A DNA stretch of 64,000 nt, taken from positions 1 through 64,000 of the forward strand of contig SADC01001305.1 of the NCBI GenBank assembly GCA_004194705.1, in the 5' to 3' direction. A program made the position numbers and the translations under genes. This document shows positions 23,600 through 33,755 of this stretch, piece by piece; the stretch's first letter is position 1; each line of letters begins with the position of its first letter. The stretch is from Ditylenchus dipsaci. Its lineage: Eukaryota; Nematoda; Chromadorea; Rhabditida; Anguinidae. The notes under the pieces were generated by a model, which made no database searches, was not told the DNA's origin, and worked only from the letters and a program-made list of their open reading frames with translations.

Positions 23600-23824
23600 G
23601 ACGCTACTGTCATATACCCCCCCCCCCAATAATTTTTCAGGTACCTCAAAAACCATACTTTTTTTTGAAAAGTGGTGAAATTATTACGTGTTGTCCCTGA
23701 GCCTAATGCCTAAGGCCCAAAGCCTAAGGGCTAAGCCTAATTCCTAAGCCTAAAAATTATTGGGGGGGGGGGGTATATTACAGGTAGGTTTTTTTTGGGG
23801 GGGGAGGTATATTACAATAGCGCC
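23600..23824. mobile_element. Foldback element with poly-C/poly-G ends
   Basis: The left end GACGCTACTGTCATATA plus 11 C and the right end in G runs plus TATATTACAATAGCGCC are inverted. The centre iterates GCCTAAGG/CCTAAGCCTAA. There is no gene. The homopolymers may be assembly-sensitive. Confidence 0.55.
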
Positions 23825-24349
23825 AAAAAATTTATATAAAAAAATTTAGCTGCTGAGCCTGCACTCTCTAATCTCTATCATTATATTTTTACGGTTTTTG
23901 CAAAACTCTAAGCCCAGACCTGTAACTTTGGAGTCTGGAACTGTGTCGGTTATTTATTTTAAAAATTTAAATGCTCAGTGGATGTGATAAAAGTGACAAA
24001 TGATCAAATATATGCCTTTTTTATCAACTATGTGAATAAATTAAACAAACAGTATTAATGTACAGCACATACATACGTTAACACTCTAATGGCCCATCGT
24101 AGTAATTGCCTGAATCGACTTAGCATTCCTCGCTGAACACGAAGGTAAAAAAATGGAAAAATTCAAGGGTCATTTACCCCTCTGAACCAGCCAAGTCGAG
24201 ATTTTCGCTAGTGCAACTTCAAAGGGGCTGATCTCGCATATTTTTTATTTATCGATTTCATTTTAAGATTAAAAAAAAGCGGTGATCACGAGTTTTCCAT
24301 AAACCTTGAAGGGCGGGCTCTTATTAGGACATGGGCTCTAAATATATTC

Positions 24350-24784
24350 CATAAACCAATTTCTCATTGGCGTCAAATGTGACTTGGGTATGTTCGAAAA
24401 ATCAGCTGGTGCTCAAATATTTTTATACACATGCACAACTTCTATAGCTCGTTAGAAATAGCAGGAAGTCAGCTTTCAGATGACACATTGTGTAGAAATT
24501 TTCTATGTCTAAATGTCAAATGTTTGGCCCGATGAAAACATTTGTGTCATTTTTCTAAAACAGTTTTTTGGCTTGAATGTGCAAAGTTAGATGAGATACA
24601 GCTGTCTATTCAGCGATCCCTAAATACCATTTGGTACACAGTGAACCGGAAAGAAATTTTCGACAAAAATTACGATAACAACGTCTTTTGCAAAATTACA
24701 GAAAACATCTTTTAACTGCTCGCCATAAATTTTATGAAAAATGTGCAAAATAAAATACTTTAAGCACTATGCACCAGAATACTT
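24350..24784. repeat. Dispersed repeat, copy 1
   Basis: About 300 bp here align with 36597-36870. Shared words include ATATTTTTATACACATGCA, CTAAATGTC-AATGTTTGGCC and AGCTGTCT. A fragment recurs at 57803-57840. It is non-coding and of unknown class. Confidence 0.55.
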
Positions 24785-25100
24785 AAAGGGGCATGTTCGT
24801 CGCCGAAGGGAATATTTTGAAAGGCGGGTACCAGCGAGATTCAAACGAGAATTAACTTGACGAAATTTTAAATAAGCTCGAGGATTAATTATACGTCCAG
24901 TAGGAATCGAACCGACGAGCAACTTTCGCAGTCCGTCCCGCTATCCCACTAGGTCACTGATGCTATCAAACCAATGAAGTGTTTTGATTACTTATTCCCG
25001 CAGGCTACTCAATTAAAAATTATATTGAAATAATTCTCGTTTGAATTGACCTGGTACACGCCTTTCATAATATTTCCATCGGCGGCGAGAACGCCCTTTT
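24785..25100. mobile_element. TIR element carrying a tRNA-like core
   Basis: Imperfect inverted ends of about 70 bp begin AAAGGGGCATGTTCGTCGCC and include GAAAGGCG-GTACCAG and ATTCAAACGAGAATTA. Between them is a minus-strand tRNA-like segment (24899-24966). Related ends with tRNA-like cores occur at 45640-46066 and, more diverged, at 54655-54880. Confidence 0.65.
24899..24966 (-). other. tRNA-like (pol III promoter-like) segment
   Basis: On the minus strand a box-A-like TGACCTAGTGGGATAGCGGG and a perfect box B GGTTCGATTCC have tRNA-like spacing, with near-paired CAGTGAC/CCTACTG ends. The acceptor and anticodon stems pair poorly, so a tRNA-derived repeat is more likely than a working tRNA. 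Confidence 0.55.
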
Positions 25101-25350
25101 AATGCATCAAACTTTAACTTTTTCGAAGGGCTTAACTTATCTTGTATCGGGAAACCAAATTTGATTAAAAGTGGCGGGTTATCGAGCTTTGACTGCATTA
25201 AAAAATTCACAATAATTATGTGATAAAAAAGCTACGTGTGATAAAAGTGTGTGATAAAGTCGCCTTGAACCAGGTATGTGAAAATTTCTCGTACTTTTTT
25301 CATTGAATTTCATGTTGCCCAGATTCGGTTTTTCTATGTCAAAACAAGTA

Positions 25351-25742
25351 CTGGGTGCGGCAAGTAATTCCCCGGTTTTTTATTGGCTATAACTTTTTTT
25401 AAAGGTTTTATTTTCAATTATGTTTTCACAGTTAGTCTTAGAATTACCGGCGATTTTTTTTGAGTCTAACTCAAAAATAAAAAATTTGAAAAATTTCATT
25501 TTTCCGCCTTGGTCCCCCCTTATGTGCCCTAAAAACCAAAAAATACGGATGTTTTGACATAAGGGGGGACCAAGGCAGAAAAGTGAAATTTTTCAAATTT
25601 TTTTATTTTTGAGTTAGACTCAAAAAAACACAAAAAAAATCGCCGGTAATTCTAAGACTAACTGTGAAAACATAATTGAAAATAAAAGCTTTAAAAAAAG
25701 TTATAGCCAATAAAAAACCGGGGAATTACTTGCCGCACCCAG
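25351..25742. mobile_element. Mariner-type foldback MITE, 392 bp
   Basis: Nearly the whole element is an inverted repeat with arms of about 170-185 bp starting CTGGGTGCGGCAAGTAATTC and flanked by TA (25349-25350, 25743-25744). The terminal motif resembles mariner ends. It would form a long hairpin. No transposase is present. Confidence 0.75.
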
Positions 25743-25744
25743 TA

Positions 25745-26540
25745 CTTTTCCTGCAATACTAAATATTTTTCGGAATTTCTAGCCAGCTTTGACTAGGATG
25801 AGCTTGAATGTGTGCAGAAATAAATAGAATCGTTTTTGTCGAACTTTTCGCTCGCACGAACTTCTTGAATTTTTTTAGCGGAAATTTCGAATTTCGAGCG
25901 TTCGATGAATATATTTTGGAACTTTCAACACGCAATATTTTCGACTTCCAGTCAATAAGCATGCAATTGATCATGTGTAGGCTATTCTGCATGGTCTTTA
26001 TTCATTTAGGTTTTTTAAAACCACTTAGAGAAGCTCCGAACACGCTCAAAGTTTTTGAATTTCGAATGGAGCTCGAAAATTTCAAATGTCGAATCAAGCA
26101 CTCGATTCGAAAATGTTGAGCTCATAACAACCCTAGATAAAAATAAAGCGAATTGTTGGACTATTGTATAAATATAAGCAACTACAAACGGAACTTAATT
26201 ACGTACCAACCCAATAGCATGACATTTAAAACCTTGAACTAATACTTTTCGGTAATATTAACATTGCTCATACCAAATAGGATTATTTTCTGATAATGAA
26301 GTTTCCACTTTTTTTATTTTCGATTTCAATATAATCTCTTAAAGGCGAGTAAAAGTGTGTTTGTTCAATAAAAACTTTATGCAAATATAATTAGTTTCAA
26401 AAAGTATGGTAGTTAAACTTTTAAATAAAAATATCAGTAACGAAAAATTTATTAATTTTACCTTTCCGGTGAAGATTGTTTTTGGATTTTTACACTTTGA
26501 AAAGCTAAATGTCATTTAATTAGACACCGATTTAGAAGCT
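25745..26540. other. Gene-free low-complexity DNA
   Basis: TTCGAA-rich stretch (about 25790-26110) like that at 1200-1660, open on both strands but without protein-like composition. Nothing else is recognisable. Confidence 0.35.
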
Positions 26541-26742
26541 TTAAAGGGCCATTGCCGTCCCCGACAACGAGAATTTCAAATGTTTGAATTCGTGCGGGAC
26601 AGTTCTCTTTCGTCTTTCCTTGTACTCTTTTGAGTCATTCGAAGCAAGTCAAAAGATTACAGTGCGAGACGAAAGAGAACTGTCCCGCGCGAATTCAAAC
26701 ATTTGAAATTCTCGTTGTCGGCGACGGCTATGATCCTTTAAG
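26541..26742. mobile_element. Hairpin MITE (AAAGGGCCATTGCCGTC family)
   Basis: Long inverted arms run through CGACAACGAGAATTTCAAAT and GGGACAGTTCTCTTTCGTC. A close copy is at 49871-50069 and a diverged one at 47119-47310. Confidence 0.7.
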
Positions 26743-26841
26743 CTTTTTCAAAGGCGACCGATTTTTTGGAAGTGTAGAAATCTTAACTAGTCGGTTTTTG
26801 TTTAAAATAATTTTTTACACAAAAAGATAAAAAAATTATTG

Positions 26842-27070
26842 TCGTATTTTCTCTAGTTATAGACCTGCCGCGCCCAGTTAAAAATCGTGTTCTTGGCATT
26901 GCGTTTTCGACCCACTTTTTAGAGACTGTTCCTAGGCAAGCAAGTTCTCATTTTGTAGGCAATGATATGAGCTAAAAAATGAAGGGTAACTTGCTTAAGA
27001 AAAATATTGAAAAAGTAGGTCAAAAAACAGTGCCACAAACACGTTTTTGAATTTAGAGCGGGGGTCTACA
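26842..27070. mobile_element. Diverged CCGTATTT-family MITE
   Basis: The left end CGTATTTTCTCTAG and interior (TTGGCATTGCGTTTTCGACC, then GGCAAG...CTCATTTTGTAG) match the element at 54091-54333. The right end is eroded. Confidence 0.5.
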
Positions 27071-27411
27071 ATTAAAAAAAACTTTACTTTTCGAAAGCTT
27101 GAACCTTTTCGAATGATGATCAAAAAATTGAAAATTATTTTAGGTAATGATTAAACATCTAGACTCTCATGGCTACAATTTTTACAAGTCACTTTCACAG
27201 CCAAAAAGAAAATACTTTTCAGCTTTCAAACAATAGAATATTTCTGAAAAGTTTTAGAACATAAAATATTTTTTATGTTCTTTTAATCTTTTGTTTATTT
27301 TGCAGTTTGTGTGAAATCATAGTGGGAGGAGGTGCAAGGTGTTTTAAAAAGTGTGACATTATAGTTAACTATTTATGTTTCTTTAGGTATATACTTTTAC
27401 TGATTCAGAGC

Positions 27412-30400
27412 ATGTCTGATTTAAATGATTGCTTCGCTGCTGAACTATTGGCTAAACAAATTTTGCCGGATTTAGGAGACATACTGCAAATATTTTACTC
27501 TCTTGGTACTTTGCTTGTTCTGATAATTTGTGTCTACAAGTATAAACAGCACAAAATTCCTATTCACCCTAATTTTTTGGTAGGTCATTGAAATAACTTG
27601 TAAAATATATCTAACAAATATTTATAATTATATAATATATAAGGTATAATTATCGGGGTGTCCGTTCATCCAATTTTGACTGTATCTTTACTATCTATTT
27701 TTCCGTAATTTTTTCAAATAATAAGGCTAAAATAGCAACTCAGTGGCGTGGACAGCTGTATTAAGAGAGTAAAAAAATACTCTAAGGCCACTTTTCATAT
27801 CAGAAATTTTGTTTTACAATGTTTTAAATGTTTTACAGTATTTCCGTGCCAAAAAAACTTTTTTTACATTTTCGATCAAAAGTTTTTTTTTCTGATTCAT
27901 GTCGCAGGCAGTCCTGTTCATTTGATTCACTTTAAATTTTGCATGTTTTTATTTTAAACGATTAAAGTCAGTGGTTTTTTTAGCACCCGGAAAATTTTTT
28001 CACCTATCTTGTAGCTTAGATTCTGGGCTTCAAAGTTGTGGGTCCCTTTTGCTCCGTTGCGATGTTTTTTTGTGTTTTGATACCGATTTATGTTGAAAAA
28101 ATGGCCTATTTTTTTACCCTTTTCATTCGATTCACTTTTCGGCTATATGCTAACTTTTTTGTACGGCTGGTTTTTTTGAACATTATACATCATTCAGTCG
28201 CAAATATCGTCAGCTACAAGATGTTATTCTACATGTCAGCGATTATGTCATTTTGAATTTTTTTTTGAGTTCAAGTCAATCAATAAAAATTTGATCGATT
28301 CACTTGAACTCAAAAATTTTGTAAATTTTTATTTGATTCACTTAGTGCATTTTCATTCTTTTATTGATTTCCATTTTTATTTTGAAAAAAAAAAAAAATG
28401 ACCACTTATTTTCTAGCTTAATAGTGCAGCTACAAGATAAATATTAAAATATCATGCCTCTGTGTTAAAAAAAATTTCGTTTGAGGTCATCGAAAGTTCA
28501 AGTGAATCGATCAAATTTTTATTGATTCGCTTACTCAAAAAGTTTGAAAGTTTGGTCAAACAAGGCAAAATTTATAGCATTCCACCACGTGGGATCGAAC
28601 ATGCGACCCATTTTACGCATAAAACACAAACGCTTATTCACATTGTCCTGCATGGAGGAAATTTCTAGTCACACAAATTGGCTGGTCTCTTTAACTAATG
28701 CTGGAACGGGAACTGGAAAATTTTCGCCTTTTTCGACACCTGATTTTACGTTGAGCACAAATTGTATAGCGTTTTTCAGAAAACGTAAATGGAAAAAATG
28801 AGTTTTTACTAGAGCTGTGCATGATCGACATTTTATATAAAAATAGCAATCTATCGGTCTTAATTTCGGCTAAAAGCATACATCGATTATGTCAATCGGT
28901 CAAGAATCGGCCAAAAATATAGATCAAAAACGTAGGCGTTTTTAGCCAACACTTTCTTACAAAAGTGCAATCAGAAAATTAGTTACAGATCAGAAGTGGC
29001 TAGTGAATTTTTTGGACTTATAAACAACAAGGGGACCAAGGTAGTCTTTTTGAAATTTCAAGCAAAAATTCCAAAAAGCTGCTTTGGTCGTCCCGGTTTT
29101 TTTTCGGTCCGAAAAATTCACTTGCCACTTTTGACTGGTAACTCATATTTTTATCGCACTTTTGTTAGAAAATGTAGGGAAAAACCTATGTTTGCCATTA
29201 AAGTTTTTCCGAAAAATGCTGTTTTTGTGGTCAACAGAAAAAATTCCAAAATTAAAAAATGAATAAATCCATCTATTTAGCTAATTGCTGCAAACCTAAT
29301 TTTGTTGTATATCTACCACTCTGTGGGATCGATAGCAATATGCATCCGCTACCAGGTAATATGAATATAAAAAGAATAAAAAAATCGGCCTTGATATGTC
29401 TTGGTGTGGAGCTCGTAAAAAATTGTCTTAGTCCGCAATGTTGTTTTTCTAATTTTTTTTCAAAATACATTTTTTTGAGTTTAAATAAAGAATTTTCATC
29501 ATCTCATGATAGCTAGAGATGGTGACGGGACGGGATCCCGTACGGGATCCCGTCCCGCCCGCCCCGATTTTGGCCCAAAATCCCGTCCCGTTATCCCGCC
29601 CGTTTTTTTTTCGAAAATCCCGGTCCCGTTCCCGTTTTTCGCCTAATCCCGCTAGTCATTTTCAGGAAAATTTTGTCCTAAAAAAGCAATCTTGAGAGAA
29701 TTTTTTTTTGTGAATTCTCATTTTTTGCAGAAATTTCGTGAATTCGATTATTCCTTGTTTGCTATGTTTGTGACTTCCTTTATTTTTTCACTCTACTTTT
29801 AAGCAAGTTCACTGGCTTCTAGGCTAAAAATCATTAAGCAATGGATTGCAACCATTTGCAGCACTGTTTTACTGTTAGCAAATGGCTTGAATTTGGCAAT
29901 TGAATGCGAATGACCATCAAAGTAAAGGGAAATCACCCAAATTGATAAGTACTTAGTTCTATATCGCGTCAACCTCTACACATTTTGTTTACTGCTCAAA
30001 ATGTGATGGCAATTTTTTTCAGTCAGAATCAGATAGAAAAGTTATCACACCAAAATTGAATCAGACAATTGGGTAGCTTGCGAAGGTTTGACCCAGCCAC
30101 AAAATAGTATGTCCGAAGGGTAGGATGGCACCTAATTGGACATTTTTGAAACCGCTACTCAAAATTCACTAAAATTTTAGCGTTAAATAGCTATAACTTT
30201 TTTCTTTCTATGCATTGCCGCAACTTCAACTTTATCGAGGGAGGGGGGGGTTTAATTTGCCTAATTTTGCCTATTTTTTCGGTCAAGGGGAGTAATTACC
30301 CCTATGACCGCACCTCCCACTCCCCTAAAATATAATCCAACCAGAGTTTTGAAACTTTCTGGAAAACAAACAATTTCGAGAAAACAAAAAATTTCAAAAT

Positions 30401-33400
30401 AGAAGAAATATTTTATTATTTTTTAGCAACAGGGTGACCAAGCTGTTTTCATGAAAAAAAACGACAGGGGGAACCAAAATGTCTTCGGCACCGGCAACTC
30501 CAGTAGAACCGGAGTAATCTTAAAATCAGCGAGGCAGAAATTTTAATCTTTTTGAACAGAGTCTTAACGCAGTTGAATTATTGTTATTGAAATTATTTTG
30601 CATCGATGTATGTGAGAAAATTTCAATAAAAAACATCCTTTTGAAGCGCTGGGGCACTTTTACTGTGAAATTAACGATAAAAGAAAAATCCCGTTTTTTG
30701 GGCGGGATCCCGCCGGGATCCCGTTTTTTCAAACTCAAAATCCAGTTCCCGTTCCGTTTTTATTTTGGCCGAAAATCCCGTCCCGTTATCCCGCCCGCCC
30801 CCCATTCGCCATCTCTAATGATAGCATACCTGAAGATATGTTAAAATTTTAAATTTAAGAGTTTTTTTGGCTTAGGCGCAGGAAGAGCAGAGTATGTTAG
30901 GACAGACTTTAACACTTTTTATTTTTTAGTTTAAGATACACGTTTGAGTCTATTCTAAAGTACGCTGGCCCACTTTGTGCCTAAGCCAAAATCGAAAAAA
31001 TGGAAAAAGAATCAAACAAATCATCAGGAGACTGAAGCAGTTTTTTCGGAAGCTACACCCACACATATAGAGCCAAAAGTCTATTTTTCCTAATGTCTCT
31101 AATTTATAGTTTGTGATTCGTTATTATACAGATCCGTGTGAAATACTTACACCAGTGTGGCTAAACGTGCTATTATTGTCAACACAATACATTTACACCC
31201 AAGCATTTGTTCTCTCACATTTTGCTTTAACCACAGAAAGAATTAGAGCAACTATTGCTTTAAAGACTTATGAAACTCAAGGCTTATGCTATTCTATTTT
31301 CTGTCTAACAATTGTGGTGAGTTTTTATAGATAAAAATGATACTGATATCATATACGAAAATAGAAACAAAAAAATTTACGACTCTCAGGATACAAAAAT
31401 AAAACTTGTAGACTGAAAGAAATTTGTTTAAAAAAGAAGATTGCATTAAAAAAAGTCAGTTGAGTTCTTTAAGAATCCCAAATTTGCAAGTGCAAGTACA
31501 GTGGTTGGAATCCTAAACATACTTTTTCACAACTTTAAATATGACTTGACACCGACAATGTCGGTGTCATGAATTGATATCCACAAATTACAAGGTCTGG
31601 GAAAAACCAAAACAGCGCCTCTAGGCAAACAGTTAAGATTGGTTTGTACTCTCTCCAGAGCTCTACCCGCATGTCCTTAATGGAGTTCCAATCAATGACC
31701 GCCGGAGTTGGAGCATTTTTGACTTTGAACACGCTCTACGTTAAAGCCTTCTGTTTTTAGCTTAAAGAAGCATGCCCACGCTAAGTCTAATTTTCAATTT
31801 TTAAATTCCCGGATACCACAGACAAAAAGCTTAAACCATTTTTTGGTGTTTTTGGTCGTGGAAATTCAATTTTTTTATAAAAAGGTACATCTACATTCTG
31901 ACACAAATTATTTTGGCAAAAAGAGATTCGCGCACAAATTTATTCAGGAAAAAAAATTCAATTGAGCAAATACTCATCCTGACACGAATTGTTTTAAAAC
32001 AAATTGTCATTGGCTAAAATTGTTCTGCAACAAACAGTTCTGAAAATAACTGATTGTATCTTCCATGCTGCTGTTTGGGGACTCTGGTTTGTTAGAGCCA
32101 AAGTTGCCATGTTACCCGCCCCACCCCAAAATTTGAGGTGGGTGTTATTGGTGAGATAATAAAAATAATTTATTATTTCACTAAAATATTTGATTTCTTG
32201 CGTTATACGAAGGTTAGGAAACGCACCTATGCCGACTGCAAGATCGCAATGATATTTTAGATTTTTCCTTGTTTCTTGTTAAAACACAAGAATTCTAATT
32301 GAATTTTGTTGATTTTTTTGACTAAGTAGAGTGTCGATTCGGCTCTCGGGATTGCCCTCAAGTGTTCACTTCATAGATTTGAACACTATAAAAAAATTCG
32401 ACTGTAGAGTGAAAAATATTTCATTTTTAGTGGACGCTGACTCTTTTGACTACTGCCGCAATAATAATCACTGCTTGTTTTGATCCTGCCTTTTCAAAAC
32501 CTCTAATACACACTACTTTCACAACCAGCTCAAATTCTTCTTACCTCATTGCACTAAATTTTATTTTGTTGTTTATTGTAATATGCACTGCTATACTTGA
32601 CTACATAATCATTGTCAAAAACAGGAATAATAAGAAAAGGTCTGTTGCGTATTCACTTAATGTTTAAAATATATTTGTAGCATTACAGAGGAAGCGCCTA
32701 TGATCTTAACAAAAGATATCAGATTAATGAGAATGTAGTAACGATGCGATTGATTTTACCTCTAGATATTGCCTTTGCTTTGTTTTTCTCTATTTATATG
32801 GCTAGTACCCTTGTTTTAAGATCAGCTAGATCTTCACTAACTCCTGGTCAATTCTACTCTATTTTCAATATTGCTTCGTCCGTAAGTTTTTGGCATTAAA
32901 AAAGTATTTTCTTTTATTGATTTTAGCTATTTTTACACAGTAGGAAAATTGAAATTCATACTTCCGTAATTTGCGACAACCACTTATGGACAAATTACAC
33001 CGGTTTTCCCTACAATATAATTAATATAGCAAAAAAACCACCGCAATATGAGCAAAAAATGGCACTCAAAATTTTCTGCATATTTCGGCTAAAAAAGTTT
33101 GAAACCTATAAAAGGGAGTAAGCACTTTTTCACACTTTCTGGCTGCCTGTCCTTATCGTTTTTCTCGTTGTCTGTCGACAATCTTTAAGTTACACACACT
33201 GAACCGACTATGGCGAACACTTTTTATACAGGTCCTAAAATCATATCGAAAATACAGCTTGAGTGGTTATCTTGTTGGTGTTTTTAAATGCCTGTCATTA
33301 TTGCAATGAGGGTACTAAGCCGGATACTGAAGCTGGAAATGTATATATAAATATTGAGCAAACTAGAAAGACCGAAGCTTTTAAACATGTTTTTGAGCAA

Positions 33401-33743
33401 AAAAACTTTAATCGTGTGAAACTTACTAAATCTGTAAATTACTAAATCTCAAAAAATAATTCAATTTTTTTCACCTAAATCAGACAAAAGACGGGAAAAG
33501 CTTAAGTGAAGCAGGAAACTTAATTTTTGACCAGGAATAAAAATGTGAAAACTCTACAATTTTTTAAACATCATTAAAAAAGTCCCCTCAAACTGTAAAT
33601 TTCAGCTATTGCATCTTCACTCGCTGGTATCTTTATTAATCTACCTATATTACACCAAAATAATCAAGTCCAGAGTTTTAATGGTCAATCCTGAAAAGCA
33701 AGCCGCTATTTATTTTGTACATTTAAGGTCTCAGTGGGCCTAG
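27412..33743 (+). CDS. Sra-superfamily (Sre/Srab-like) seven-transmembrane chemoreceptor, intact
   Basis: Predicted G-protein-coupled receptor of ciliated sensory neurons. Five exons, 27412-27579, 31110-31316, 32431-32639, 32689-32881 and 33606-33743, join in phases 0, 0, 2, 0 to give 304 residues without interruption, the usual length for this superfamily. The protein starts MSDLNDCFAAELLAK, then TM1 (LGTLLVLIICVY), a TM3 end HFALTTERIRAT (the ER...AT signature), TM5 around LIALNFILLFIVICTAILDY, the conserved YQINENVVTMRLILPLDI, and a C-terminus EKQAAIYFVHLRSQW. The start follows CAG by three bases, which could be a spliced-leader acceptor. Introns are 3530, 1114, 49 and 724 nt; the first contains a complete hAT-type element and a tRNA-like repeat. 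It is the intact sister of the copy at 19648. The exact class within the superfamily is uncertain. Its 3' end meets the minus-strand acyltransferase gene 12 bp away. Confidence 0.88.
28552..28660 (-). repeat. tRNA-like dispersed repeat
   Basis: The minus strand carries the box-B-like ATGTTCGATCCCACG. The flank TTGGTCAAACAAGGCAAAAT and the spacing to the box are shared with 37650-37770, so both belong to one tRNA-derived family. Confidence 0.55.
29514..30817. mobile_element. Non-autonomous hAT element, 1304 bp, 8-bp duplication ATGATAGC
   Basis: It starts TAGAGATGGTGACGGGACGG and ends CCATTCGCCATCTCTA, classic hAT-type ends. Exact ATGATAGC repeats flank it at 29506-29513 and 30818-30825. Both subterminal regions iterate CGGGACGGGATCCCG-like palindromes. 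No hAT transposase remains. It is inside intron 1 of the intact receptor, same orientation unknown. Confidence 0.88.
30873..30992. mobile_element. MITE of the TTAGGC-ended family
   Basis: GGCTTAGGCGCAGG at left and TTTGTGCCTAAGCC at right are inverted; GTATGTTAGGACAGACTTTA is shared with the copy at 14447. It lies in receptor intron 1. Confidence 0.6.
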
Positions 33744-33755
33744 ATCTTCAAAATA

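Noticed and set aside
24899..24966. A functional tRNA gene
   Set aside because: Box B is perfect, but the acceptor and anticodon stems do not pair properly and the segment is enclosed in an inverted-repeat element.
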